Positions 26,115 through 35,637 of a stretch of DNA of 64,000 nt are shown in pieces; the stretch's first letter is position 1, and each line of letters starts with the position of its first letter. The stretch is taken from the NCBI RefSeq assembly GCF_963678635.1, contig NC_087065.1, positions 25,627,254-25,691,253 on the forward strand, given 5' to 3'. This DNA comes from Symsagittifera roscoffensis (taxonomy: Eukaryota > Xenacoelomorpha > Acoela > Convolutidae). The position numbers were made by a program, and so were the translations under genes. Under the pieces are notes generated by a model. That model saw only the letters and a list, made by a program, of their open reading frames with translations, did not search any database and had not been told where the DNA came from.

Positions 26115-26965
26115 CTGAAATGAAATACCTCTTGAAGTACTGGCGGTGCCATTTTCAGCAAAGCGGCTGATCTAAATGATATATGAAGTTTCAGGGCAGC
26201 TGATTTGCATTGATTTCCCAAGTAAGAGCTCTAACAATTTAACAGCCGCATCGAAAAAATTATTATTTCAAAAGTAAAATCTTCATGCAGTAAGAGCTCA
26301 AAGTAAAAGCTCATGAAGCGCTGTGCAAAAATGATTCCAATTTCGCTTTATGTACGTAAACTGCGTACCTAATAAACATACTTCATCCTTATAAGGGGAA
26401 ATGAGCACCATTAAACGAAATATATACTTATAAAATATGTGAAAAACTGAACAAGGATAGCCGGTTGCTCTGCAAAAGAACAGAATAATCCGACCACACT
26501 GATTAAAGATTAACTTACCAAAAAAAAGAAAAAATGTAAACAATCAAAAAAATAGTTTCATTTTTTTTTCCACTTTTTGAGCAAAATTTTTAAATTTTTT
26601 TTCTCGAACGAGCTATTGAGTTAGGTGACAAAAAGAAGGAATGGATAATTATAAATACTAAAATAAAATGAAAATTGTAGTGTTTCGGTGGTCAGCCTCA
26701 GGTCTAAATTAGTCTGATAACCCGAAAACTTTAGTACCAAGTTTTCTGGACACTTCGATAATTCCAATTATTGATGAAAGGGCTTGAATATTCTACCACT
26801 TTTAAACACCTACGAGCTTTCTTTGAAGTATTCAAAATCGGCTAAAAAGGCCCCACGCTATAGTTCCTTCCCACTTCGTGAAGTGATTGGAACAATCAGT
26901 GAACTTGAGTTAAACATTATATCACCCACAATAAAATTGTAAAATGGTAAAATGTATGAACAAAC
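26115..26965 (-). other. Intron of the channel gene (851 bp)
   Basis: Starts with the donor 'gtttgt' and ends 'tttcag'. The donor is not optimal, but it is the one giving the phase required by the next exon; the better-looking 'gtgata' about 50 nt further on would give the wrong phase. No gene or repeat recognised inside. Confidence 0.7.
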
Positions 26966-27380
26966 TTGAACGAAGTAGGAGGAGCTTTTCCCAATTTCGA
27001 CTTCTCGTCTCTCTTATAGAACTTCGGCATGAATTCCGACACGCTTATTCGTTTTCTTTTGGGGCTTCCGGAGTATAGCTGTGTGTTGCCGCCACGTCTC
27101 ACGACAGTCGGGCGACAAATCAACGAGTCACTTTCGTCCGAGTGGCGGCCATCTTCGTCGTTGTCGTCGTCGTTTTCATCTGAATCGTTATTGTTTACCT
27201 GTTTTCCCGCCTCCATTTCCTTAAGGAAAGCTGCAATGCTGTCTTTTAGTGGGTCGTTTTCTGCCGGACCCTCGCCGCCCTGTTCGGCATCATTATTGTC
27301 GACTACGTTGCCGGGGACAGCGACTGCGGAATTGGCAGGTGGTTTACTTATTGCAGGGTAGTCGTTAGCAACGATAGCAC
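26966..27380 (-). CDS. Shaw: Shaw/Kv3-type K+ channel, C-terminal exon with acidic stretch
   Basis: A 415-nt internal exon. The acceptor 'gaattag' before 27380 leaves two bases (GT) that complete the Arg codon begun by the C at 55892. It encodes an Ala/Pro-rich start, a strongly acidic segment ('DSDENDDDNDEDG') and a basic 'SPKRKR' motif followed by 'ISVSEFMPKFYKRDEKSK'. The acidic/basic layout suggests a regulatory cytoplasmic region; Ser in 'KRKRISVS' fits a basophilic kinase consensus (inference). It lies next to the retroelement's 3' LTR, only 265 bp inside the intron. Confidence 0.8.
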
Positions 27381-27641
27381 CTAATTCGAAACAATTCGAA
27401 ATTAAAAGAACAAAGGGCCAGTTTTATCAATTCTGAAGGGATATATCTTCGCTAAATGTAATAGCATTAACAAAAAAGCAAAACTTCACATTAGCAGGGA
27501 TTTGAATAAAAAGTCAGGATGTTAATGAAAAAGTATGGGTCAAAGAAAACTATTTAAATTGAGAGTGTTAGCACGTTTTCACAGAAACTCCAAAATTTGA
27601 AACTCGAATTACGTTTTCAATTTTAATTCCACAAAAAATGC

Positions 27642-27645
27642 TAAC
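27642..27645. other. Target-site duplication (TAAC), left
   Basis: TAAC abuts the left LTR and recurs at 46561-46564 abutting the right LTR. A 4-bp duplication is typical of Ty3/gypsy-type integrases. Confidence 0.85.
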
Positions 27646-28055
27646 TGAGTTATGACCGAGTTGGTTAACTCATAGAGTAATTTCGGATAGGGTACACCGT
27701 CTGCTCGTCACGCTATCTTATTTTCGGCCGGATAGATTCGTGCAATTTCTTAGTCTAATACCGATCCTAATCTTACTCTTATACTATCTAGTCTCAGGTT
27801 GTTTAACTAGTCTCTGCTAGGCTCAATAGATCTAGGGTATACTGGTTTATTGCGGTTGCTGAAGTGCTCGGGAGAGTCCAACTAATTTCTAAGTTAAATT
27901 CAAATCTCTCTGGTGCTGAAATTACAAGTAACTTCAGCACTTACAAATAAGTGGGTTGTTAGTTAGATGGATCATGATTGGTTAATATTAAATACTTTAC
28001 ATTGGTAAAATATCTAAATTATCCAATCATAAAATGTAGTTTAGATCAGGTTCCA
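27646..28055 (-). repeat. 3' LTR
   Basis: 410 bp, TG...CA. Identical to the 5' LTR except at 27653 (T against G at 46158) and one T/C in 'tgcaatttctt' (about 27746, C at about 46251). A minus-strand AATAAA corresponds to TTTATT near 27846-27851. Several CCAAT-like blocks lie in the end nearest the internal region (28000-28030). Confidence 0.95.
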
Positions 28056-28063
28056 CCCATCCG
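28056..28063 (-). other. Possible polypurine tract
   Basis: On the minus strand 'cggatggg' stands directly before the 3' LTR. It is short and contains a pyrimidine, so it is a weak candidate chosen only by position. Confidence 0.3.
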
Positions 28064-29669
28064 GGTTTTACAGAGTTTTTTAGAATAGTTCTTCTGCAAT
28101 TCGAAGGATGGATGATGGACGTTGGTGTTTGGCGAACATCTTATTTCTTCTGTTTCCTTTTTGTTAAAGAAGTTCCAGGAAGCTGGAGTTAGAGACATAA
28201 GACGTTGTGTCTTCTAGTGACAACGACTAAGTCTTCGCAACAAACTCAAATCTGATTTCAGAATGGTTGGCTATGTCAGGTTTTTCTGTTCTGCGTGGAG
28301 AACTTCTTTTGTGTCTGATCTAGTTTGGGAATGGCGTGGAGATTGTGCGTGGAGGGGATGCCTGGTTACTCGGATCTGTACGTATACTTGAACATCGAGG
28401 TGGTCATTGGTCTAGTTCAATGAAGTCCTTTTCTGCGAAGTCAAGTCGTACTCTAAATCCTTTGAGTTGTGATTGTGAGTGGCATATCGATTGTGGTTGG
28501 TCATTCTCTCTCGAGTGTAGTGGGGTCGTTTTGTCTTTAGATGTTCGTCCTTGGTGTTGTATTCTGATCTATGTATTGCATAATGTAATTTACATTTTAT
28601 AAAACATTTATTAGTTTAATATTTTTTAATTATGATTTTAGTTAGTTGTTTTCACAAAAGCTTTTTGTTTTAGTTCGGTTATTTTGAAGAGTTACTCACA
28701 CTTGAGTAGCTCTTATTAAAAATAGAGGTGTGGTCACAAAGCGTGGATGTAGCACGGTGGGTTAGGCCGGCTATAGAGCATGCTCAGGACGTCCTTCCTG
28801 GTGGGTTAGGCCAGGAGTGGGAGTATGATTTCATGCGGTTTTTGTGAGGGGTCCTGTTATGTGACAACGTTTTATGTTGGGTTTGTTGTGGTTTTTCTTA
28901 TGTCTTGTTGGTTATGTCCTTTTTCCAAAAAGCAAATTGTTCGTGGTATGGGTTTGTCTTTTGACTTTTTTGTGTTTTATTATTTCTTTCTTAGACTTTA
29001 TAATAGTCTTCAAAAGAATAAATTATCCAGTTTTAAACTGGGTTAATCCGGTTTGGGTACCGTTGGTTTCCTTTTCTTAGTCATGCTGTTATTCTATGAT
29101 TTGTGGTATTTAGTAAGCTGCGTTGGTTAGTTTTGTTTAGTATATGATTCCTTTCCAACCGGGTTAAAGGAAGGTTTGAAACATGTTATTATATGTTAGA
29201 GTTGTTGAGTGTGAAAACTTGAAACTGAAATTCATTATTTTAAACAATTCTTCGTGGGCGAGCTGTGCGAGTGTGGATAGAATTTCTGTGCGAATGAATG
29301 AGAATATCAAAAGGTTAGTACTGCATTTGCTTCTTATTAATTTACTGCATAGAATTTTGAAATTTACTGCTAGTTATGGGGGAATTTTAAATTACAAATT
29401 TTCATCATAATTAGATTTACTGCTTGTGGGGAAAATTTTAGAAATGAATTTATTGCATTGGTATTAAATTTATAAATTTATAAGTGTAAGAGATTAATAG
29501 AATTTTTGAAATCTGTTTGATGAAATTTGCGATTTTTATTTGTCTTTTGTGGTTTTTGTAGGTGATTGTCGGATGAAGGCTAAAAATCTAAAGAAAACAT
29601 GGATAAAGTATGGTGAGTTTTTTAATATTTTAATTAGTTAGTAATATTCATTTAATTCATACTTACCTG
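28064..29669 (-). other. Retroelement 3' non-coding region (1.6 kb)
   Basis: No minus-strand frame over 60 codons follows ORF9. It contains a direct repeat of 'ggtgggttaggcc' (plus-strand view) near 28757 and 28800, with 'ggccggctatagagc' between, and a 'gtggttttttg'-type T/G-rich block. Opposite-strand frames here (for example 28336-28602, 28825-29046) lack any recognisable feature. Possibly a transport or packaging element (inference). Confidence 0.5.
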
Positions 29670-30680
29670 TTAGTCGTCGGGGAAAAAACCGTGGGGGAAG
29701 ATGTCGTGAATTAGTTCTGAAGTTGTTAGTAGTTTAGCTAAGATGCGGATGATATTTTTAGTCTGAAGCAGTGGCCAAAGCAATTGAAGTGCCTTAATAG
29801 TGGTTAGTTCTTCAGTGCCAACTGCAAACTCATAAGGTGTGTTTTGGATTAGATTATATAATTTGTGATTGAATTTAGTGTTGTGGATGAATTCTAAAAT
29901 TGGGATTTCTATGGGTTGTACAAACTCGTGCGGGATAAGGAAGGGTCGGGATTCTTCGGCGTTGAAGGTCTTGGTGATGGGACAGAAGATGTACATTTGG
30001 GTTATGGGGTCATAATTACGAAGAATACCATGAAGGTTAGTGTCTTTAATACAATATGTGAAATTTAGGAAAAATGGTGAAGTGTATTTGGAATTAATGA
30101 ATTGAAAACGATGGTGTGGTTGTCTAGAGGGTGTGTGTAGGTCAAAGTGATTTTGGATGAAGCGATAATAACTATATGTGTGGGTTTGTTTAGTGCGCAA
30201 CATAATATCGTGTGAGCAGTGTAAATCTCTTTCGTGTGGTGCAAGGAAATGAAAGGTTAGTGAAAATATTTGGAAGCGTTCTTTGAAACTTTCGTATGCT
30301 TGTGTGTCTATTAGTGCTTCTGAAATAATGTGATCAAACTTTCGGTCGAAGATGTTTAGTGTAAATATATATGGTGTCTTGATGAAAAATTTCTCAGTAA
30401 TTTGTGGATTAGCGAAGCGATCGTCGTCTAAGAATTGATCTTGGTTAGCTCTGATGATGTTGTGATCATAGTATTCGAGTGTATATTCGTTAGCTCTAGG
30501 TGCAGTGTGTGTTTTTAGTGATTTTTTATATCCAACGTAAGTAAATTGTCTAGCGGTTAGTGGTGTAGTGAGTCGATATAGCATGTCCGTATTTCGCTCT
30601 ATATCGATGTGAGTGTTAGATAAAGGTAAGCAAAGAGGGTTAGTAAAATGATAATATGAGGTCCAAGAGAGAGTGGGCAT
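29670..30680 (-). CDS. Retroelement ORF9, unrecognised 336-aa protein
   Basis: Starts with ATG at 30680 and is rich in His, Tyr, Phe and Thr. It has no signal peptide or obvious membrane segment, few Cys, and no domain I recognise. The same frame is open for a further 111 codons upstream to 31013 with no ATG. That extension is Pro/Thr/Ser/Asn-rich like the neighbouring ORF8 and overlaps the last 88 nt of ORF8 in the -1 frame. So the protein may be made from the ATG or as an ORF8-ORF9 fusion by frameshifting or splicing. It is the last gene of the element, after env, where retroviruses keep accessory genes (context only). Confidence 0.65.
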   Translation of the reverse strand: MPTLSWTSYYHFTNPLCLPLSNTHIDIERNTDMLYRLTTPLTARQFTYVGYKKSLKTHTAPRANEYTLEYYDHNIIRANQDQFLDDDRFANPQITEKFFIKTPYIFTLNIFDRKFDHIISEALIDTQAYESFKERFQIFSLTFHFLAPHERDLHCSHDIMLRTKQTHTYSYYRFIQNHFDLHTPSRQPHHRFQFINSKYTSPFFLNFTYCIKDTNLHGILRNYDPITQMYIFCPITKTFNAEESRPFLIPHEFVQPIEIPILEFIHNTKFNHKLYNLIQNTPYEFAVGTEELTTIKALQLLWPLLQTKNIIRILAKLLTTSELIHDIFPHGFFPDD

Positions 30681-31013
30681 TAAAACGTATTCATCTACAA
30701 AGTTGCGTGTTTCGTTAGTGTCGTGGGGGGTGTTTAAGGTGTATTGTGGGAATGAGGGTAAGGTGATGGCTAAAAATTCTTTTGTGTTAGTATGCTTGGG
30801 GTGGTTGATGTATTCACGGGCTGTTCCTGGTTTTGCTGGGAAAGGATGGTTGGGGAACTTTCTTTTAAAAGTGCGGTAAGCTCTATTAGTGTTGAGTGAA
30901 GATTCAGTTGATGTGGATGATGGTGCTAATGATTCAGTATAATTTGAAGAGGGTGTAGGGGTAGGGGGTTGGATGAATTTATTGTGGAGGAGATTTGGTT
31001 TATGGTTGGGGTA
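30681..31013 (-). other. ATG-less upstream extension of ORF9
   Basis: 111 codons in frame with ORF9, open from just after a TAA at 31014-31016, without ATG. Composition is like a disordered linker (Pro, Thr, Ser, Asn). Overlap with ORF8 is 30926-31013. No perfect X-XXY-YYZ slippery heptamer was found in the overlap; the closest is a C-rich 'cccccta' run. Confidence 0.55.
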
Positions 31014-31474
31014 TTAAGGTGGTAGGGTTGTTGTTGAAGGGTAATAAAATTATCTAGCTCTGGGGAGATTCGGGGGGTGTCTGGAGAATGAGATGATTGG
31101 TCAGAATGGTATGAGGAGTAGGTTGGGGTAACTTGGGAAGCATAAGAGGGTGTGGGAGTAATGGGGTCAGGGTTATTGGATAATATGGGTTGAAAAGGGG
31201 GTTGAGAAAAATTAGAAGAGTTATGAAAATTATTGGATGGGGATGGTTCTGAGTCGGCAAATTCATCGGGGGTTTCAATATTCGGGTTATTGAGTTGTGA
31301 GATGGAATATAAAACTGAGATGTGTGAATTAGTGTCGGAATTCATGCCTGATGTTACATTACTAGGTGGAAAATCGGGTGGCGGAAAAGCAAAAAGTGGT
31401 ATTATTGGGATTGGAGAGGTAAAATTGGTTGGGTGGGAATTTGATTGGTGTAGTGATCCAAGTTGGCGGCTCAT
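30926..31474 (-). CDS. Retroelement ORF8, Pro/Ser-rich 182-aa protein
   Basis: The ATG at 31474 overlaps the env stop as ATGA (31471-31474), an arrangement used for coupled termination-reinitiation. The product is low-complexity and rich in Pro, Ser, Asn and Thr with no Cys motif or membrane segment, and is probably disordered. Its 3' end overlaps the open extension of ORF9 by 88 nt in the -1 frame. No family recognised; it could be the N-terminal part of a longer ORF8/9 product. Confidence 0.6.
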   Translation of the reverse strand: MSRQLGSLHQSNSHPTNFTSPIPIIPLFAFPPPDFPPSNVTSGMNSDTNSHISVLYSISQLNNPNIETPDEFADSEPSPSNNFHNSSNFSQPPFQPILSNNPDPITPTPSYASQVTPTYSSYHSDQSSHSPDTPRISPELDNFITLQQQPYHLNTPTINQISSTINSSNPLPLHPLQIILNH

Positions 31475-34089
31475 CGTGGGCTAAAAAAATGATTATTTTG
31501 AGACTGAAAAGCGGTGGTATGGGGTTGTTCAATAATTTGTTCATAAGTATTATCATCTTGTGACTGGTGTGTCATTATATGTTGAATGGGACTTTGTGAT
31601 GTGGTGAGTCGAAAATTTGGATTATGTGTGATGGCTAAATTTCGAAAATTTCGTGGGACTAGGGATAGTGGATGGTTATTTGGTAGGGCTGGTAATTGTG
31701 GTGCCGTTGGCGTTATGTCTACATTGTTATGTTCTTCGTCGTATGTATTTTGTCGTGTTGCTATTTTTGTGTTATATTCTTTTATTTGTGCGTCTAAAAG
31801 AATTTTGTTTATAGATGTAGAAAAGATTCCAAAAAATCCTGCAAAGAGTATGCGTGCTACACTTGCTTGTCGATTGACTTGTGTGTGTATAGCACATGTG
31901 TTGTAGATTCCTTTTAAAAGTGAGAAAAGAAATCCAATAAAGTTAAACATTGCGTATAAAATAGTCAATTTTTCTAAGATGTAGTAGGGCCATCCTAGAA
32001 AATCGAGGATCTCATTTTTGAGTGTAACAAAGCTAAAAATGTTAATTGGTGATATATCTTGGGGACGGTATTTTTCACCGTTTAGATATATATAATCTTT
32101 AATGTCTTTAAAATATCCGCTATAGTCTTGCGTGTAGATATCGGCAAATCCTGCGGTTTCTGCAAGTTTGCGTAAATTTTGGTCTATTGATTGTCTTTGT
32201 ATAGTGTCCATTTGTGTTAATAATTCTTGGAATTGTTGTGTTCTAATGTGATGTTGAATATCTGATTTTGAATAGATTCCTATTGATTGTAAGTCTATAT
32301 TTGGGTTTCGAGCAATAGCGCGAATGCTTTCTGGTGAAAATTTTTTGAGTGATTGCATTAATGTGGGATATGGAGTGAGAAGATAATATTTATTTTCATC
32401 AGGGTTTAGTTGTACTACATTGTGGCTGTTTTCTGATCCACATGGGACTGCGGTATCCCAGAAATAGGTTCTTCGTGAAAGTGTATCCACGAAATGTACT
32501 TTATTCTTATAAAAGATAGGGATTCTTTTATAACATCGTTTATCTTCAAAAACGTATAGTGGTGATACTTTTTTAGTACAAGTATAAAACCATAAGATGT
32601 TTCCTTCATAGTCTAAAAAATTTGATCTATTTCCAGATAATAAGTATCCTGCATAGGGTATTTTTAATACTGCTAGTGCAAGTGATTGTAATATTTGTGT
32701 TCGTTCTAATTCGCATAGTTGGTGTAGTGTTTCTAATTCGGAGAATGACATTTCTTGAAAAATTCGGCTAATTGTATAATCTAGTTTCATATCTAAATGA
32801 ATATCATAGTGGATATTACCGAAATATGTAGTATTCATTAGTGATAATTCTTGTAAGCGTGTGCTTCTGGTGTCATGGGGTTTTAGATGTCCACCAGGTT
32901 GTCCGTTGCTTTTTTCAAAATTAACTGGTATATAGGATGTTCCTTCGTTTAGAGGATGACCTGTGGCATATGGGTCAATTTTTACTTTTCCAGTGGTCAT
33001 GTCGAATCCTTTTTCGTATTCAACTAATATTTCAGAGTATTGTGTTCTGTGAAGTGGATTCCTGTATTTACATGCAAGTTCTGTTTCTTGATATATTTGA
33101 AAACGTGTCAATTTATTTTCTATATTGTCTATGTTTCTAAAATTAGAACTTAGTTTTCGTGATGGATGGACTTGTTCATATGGAATTGATTGTATAAAAT
33201 ATTTTTCGTGAAATTTTATCATACGAGCGTGTATTTTTGCTACTTGAAATGTTGTACATGTATCTTCGGGGAACCAAACAATTGTTGCTTGCGTTCTCGT
33301 TGTAGGGTCGCAATAACCTTGATCATTTTTACAAGGTAATCGGATTCCTTGATAGATCATTGTATTATCTGATAAATCTCGTGTTAGTTGTATTTTTTCG
33401 AGTTGTATTTTCCAATCAAAAAACATTATTTCTTGGTATCCTTTATTTTTTGTGTCTGCTTTGCAGTTTGATGGGTCGTTTATACCAATGTGTGGTATCC
33501 AATGTTTATCGTGTAGGTCATAGGTTAATCGTCCGTGTGCGCCGTTATACGGGTATTTTTCGTCTAGTTTTATATGTCCTTGGTGTCTTTCAAGTTGTGA
33601 TTGATGTACAGAGTCTGGAAAAACTTGAAAATTAACTAACTTTCTTTGGGAGTTTTTATTTCGTGTGATGTTTAGTCTAAGTAATTCATTTTTACAATCG
33701 TCGGGATTGAGATGTAAAAGACGTTCTATATTACTTTGATAGAATGATTCATGGTCAAGTCGGTTTTTGTTTCCGTTCGAGACTTGTGAACAATGTACTT
33801 TCTTTTCGGAAAATGTTGCTGTGAATTTATAACCTGTAACTGTTGTTGCTCGGGCTTTTGAATAGAGTGTTGCTATTACATCTGTGGTTTCTATAGCTTG
33901 TGGTTCTGTTTCACATTGTGATACTTGATTTATTGCATATTTATGTAGTGTTTTTTGTTCATTTTCTTCACAATCGTAATGTGTTACTAATAAATCTTGT
34001 GGTCCTGTACGAGGGGAAGGGTTTATGTTTTGATTTGAGATTACTAGAAAAAGGAGTTGGAGAAAAATTAATAATTTTAGAATATACAT
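31471..34089 (-). CDS. env: Envelope-like glycoprotein (872 aa) of the retroelement
   Basis: Starts with ATG at 34089 and a hydrophobic signal peptide (residues about 1-19). A long Cys-containing ectodomain follows, with many N-x-S/T sites. The most protein-like block is in the second half, including 'AGYLLSGNRSNFL' and later 'CYKRIPIFYKNKVHFVD'. A strong membrane segment lies at about 708-732, a second hydrophobic stretch at about 745-763, then a tail of about 110 residues. Type-I glycoprotein layout suggests membrane fusion and cell entry, making the element retrovirus-like. From memory the second-half pattern resembles large glycoproteins carried by other invertebrate retroelements, possibly chuvirus-derived; unverified. 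No obvious furin site or class-I heptads noted. Overlaps the ORF6 frame by 13 nt and ORF8 by 4 nt. Confidence 0.8.
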   Translation of the reverse strand: MYILKLLIFLQLLFLVISNQNINPSPRTGPQDLLVTHYDCEENEQKTLHKYAINQVSQCETEPQAIETTDVIATLYSKARATTVTGYKFTATFSEKKVHCSQVSNGNKNRLDHESFYQSNIERLLHLNPDDCKNELLRLNITRNKNSQRKLVNFQVFPDSVHQSQLERHQGHIKLDEKYPYNGAHGRLTYDLHDKHWIPHIGINDPSNCKADTKNKGYQEIMFFDWKIQLEKIQLTRDLSDNTMIYQGIRLPCKNDQGYCDPTTRTQATIVWFPEDTCTTFQVAKIHARMIKFHEKYFIQSIPYEQVHPSRKLSSNFRNIDNIENKLTRFQIYQETELACKYRNPLHRTQYSEILVEYEKGFDMTTGKVKIDPYATGHPLNEGTSYIPVNFEKSNGQPGGHLKPHDTRSTRLQELSLMNTTYFGNIHYDIHLDMKLDYTISRIFQEMSFSELETLHQLCELERTQILQSLALAVLKIPYAGYLLSGNRSNFLDYEGNILWFYTCTKKVSPLYVFEDKRCYKRIPIFYKNKVHFVDTLSRRTYFWDTAVPCGSENSHNVVQLNPDENKYYLLTPYPTLMQSLKKFSPESIRAIARNPNIDLQSIGIYSKSDIQHHIRTQQFQELLTQMDTIQRQSIDQNLRKLAETAGFADIYTQDYSGYFKDIKDYIYLNGEKYRPQDISPINIFSFVTLKNEILDFLGWPYYILEKLTILYAMFNFIGFLFSLLKGIYNTCAIHTQVNRQASVARILFAGFFGIFSTSINKILLDAQIKEYNTKIATRQNTYDEEHNNVDITPTAPQLPALPNNHPLSLVPRNFRNLAITHNPNFRLTTSQSPIQHIMTHQSQDDNTYEQIIEQPHTTAFQSQNNHFFSPR

Positions 34090-35213
34090 GTGTATGATAA
34101 TCCTGAATATGGATTATAAAATGTAATGTAGCCAATTGTGTTTTTAGTATATCTGTCGTATTTGTATATTACTTCAGTAGTTATAAACGGTGGTGGTAGT
34201 GATTGAGCTGTTATGTTAGGTGGATTTAATGGGTAGGGATGTTGGGTAATATTATTTAACTTAACTGTGATTTCAAACTTTAATTGTAAACTGTTTTGTT
34301 GGAGTATTTGAATATTGTGATCACGGATATCGTTGTGAATATCTTGGCGATATTGTAATCTATTAAGTGCCCAGTTATGAAGGCGGTTACTTTCTTGATG
34401 TTGTCCAAATAATGGTGGAGGTGCTGTAAATGTATTCCAATCTAGTCTTAAAGGAATATTTATTGATGATTGTTCTCGATATCTGGCGTCGAGATTATTT
34501 GGAAAATTCAAGTTAAAAGGTGGTGGTGAAATCTGGCTTATTGATGGTGTTGATGGTAGTGATAATGTTTCTGGTAGTGATGAGGATGTTGTTGTATCCG
34601 TAGAAATATCTATTGGATTATTGACTAAATTTAATTCACCTTGTGTAAATGAATGTGTTGTCCAATATGGTAGTCGTGATGCCTGGTTTGGGGGGTTAAA
34701 GGGATTTTCACGTATTTGTTCAGATGTTGGTGTTGAACCTAAGTAATCTGATGGTAGGCTTGAGGTGCTACGTTGTGAAAGAATCGTAGGGGTTTCTGGT
34801 AATGTATCAATGGTGTTTTCTGGAGTGTTTTGTGATGGGGATTGAGGTATATCAAAGTGAACTCGGGGAGTTTGAAAATTTCTGTTTCGTCGAGGATGTA
34901 TAATTTGTCTATTTATTTCGACTGTATTTTGGTTTTGACTAGGATTTCTTATTCCATTTAGTTCTTGTGGTAGTGTTGGGTATAGGTTATATGTTGGTTC
35001 GCTTAGAGGTGCTTGTCGTTGAACTGGTTCTAGTGGTTCTGATAAACGAGCATGTCGTTCTTCAAAAGTGTATGGATTGTCTTGAAAAGAAATTCGTGTA
35101 GATGTTTGAGGATTTTGAGTAATTGAAGGTGGTGTTTGGTTATCTTGGGATGATGTCGGTGAAGACTGATTCTGTGACTGTTGGGTAGCAATTTTTGATG
35201 GATTTTTGAATTG
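34077..35213 (-). CDS. Retroelement ORF6, 378-codon frame without ATG
   Basis: One frame is open from just after a TAA (35214-35216) to a TAA at 34077-34079. It contains no ATG, GTG or CTG; the first TTG is at 34511. The first two thirds are Ser/Pro/Thr/Gln/Asn-rich. The last 140 codons look more structured ('LDWNTFTAPPPLFG', then a Tyr/Ile-rich end). It begins right after ORF5 and overlaps env by 13 nt. An open frame this long in A/T-rich DNA, flanked by coding neighbours, argues for translation. The start must come from splicing, frameshift or reinitiation, so the 5' limit given is only the open frame. Confidence 0.6.
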   Translation of the reverse strand, partial: QFKNPSKIATQQSQNQSSPTSSQDNQTPPSITQNPQTSTRISFQDNPYTFEERHARLSEPLEPVQRQAPLSEPTYNLYPTLPQELNGIRNPSQNQNTVEINRQIIHPRRNRNFQTPRVHFDIPQSPSQNTPENTIDTLPETPTILSQRSTSSLPSDYLGSTPTSEQIRENPFNPPNQASRLPYWTTHSFTQGELNLVNNPIDISTDTTTSSSLPETLSLPSTPSISQISPPPFNLNFPNNLDARYREQSSINIPLRLDWNTFTAPPPLFGQHQESNRLHNWALNRLQYRQDIHNDIRDHNIQILQQNSLQLKFEITVKLNNITQHPYPLNPPNITAQSLPPPFITTEVIYKYDRYTKNTIGYITFYNPYSGLSYTCIF

Positions 35214-35218
35214 TTACT

Positions 35219-35407
35219 TTAGTGGGAAGGTTTATGTTTATTATAGTATTCTTCCAAAAAAAGAAATAGAAGGATTGTTGCTAGGGCAAATGTGAAGATT
35301 GCTTTCTTTATACATTTACATATTGTCAAAATGAGGGATGATAAGAATGCTATGAAAATTACAAACAATAAAAAAATATCGGTTCTACTGAAAATTGTTC
35401 GTATCAT
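35219..35407 (-). CDS. Retroelement ORF5, 62-aa two-helix membrane protein
   Basis: Its ATG (35407) overlaps the ORF4 stop as ATGA. Two hydrophobic segments at residues about 11-31 and 36-52 are separated by a short basic Cys-Lys loop ('CKCIKK'); the C-terminus is hydrophilic. The size and hairpin topology resemble viroporin-like small membrane proteins (inference). It is probably genuine because of the exact coupling on both sides: the ORF6 frame opens 5 nt after its stop. Confidence 0.5.
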   Translation of the reverse strand: MIRTIFSRTDIFLLFVIFIAFLSSLILTICKCIKKAIFTFALATILLFLFLEEYYNKHKPSH

Positions 35408-35634
35408 TTAGACAAGTTATATGACTCGTACCTGTGGATGTAATCAAGGGTTTTGGAAAGTTGGAGGAATAGTTCGAGTATAGTGTAGAAAATTAAAAAA
35501 ATGTTACAAAAAATGATTAGGATTATTAGAAAAGATTCAAGTATATCAAAAAGAAATATTATAAAGGTTTCAAGTATTGTAAAAAAATGTTTAAAATTTA
35601 TGAGTATTTGAGTAACTGATTGAGAGAAAAGCAT
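35404..35634 (-). CDS. Retroelement ORF4, 76-aa hydrophobic protein
   Basis: The ATG at 35634 directly follows the TAA (35635-35637) of a short spliced-exon frame in the same reading phase. A central run of Ile/Leu/Phe (residues about 18-58) could form one long or two short membrane helices. It overlaps ORF5 by ATGA. A/T-rich DNA can give hydrophobic frames by chance, so the support is positional. Confidence 0.45.
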   Translation of the reverse strand: MLFSQSVTQILINFKHFFTILETFIIFLFDILESFLIILIIFCNIFLIFYTILELFLQLSKTLDYIHRYESYNLSK

Positions 35635-35637
35635 TTA

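Noticed and set aside
26298-26543. 81-codon minus-strand frame in the 851-bp intron
   Set aside because: Does not fit the splice phases of the flanking exons and shows no domain.
28336-29410. Plus-strand frames opposite the retroelement 3' region
   Set aside because: Cys/Trp-rich or hydrophobic low-information products on the non-coding strand; overlapping alternatives in different frames.
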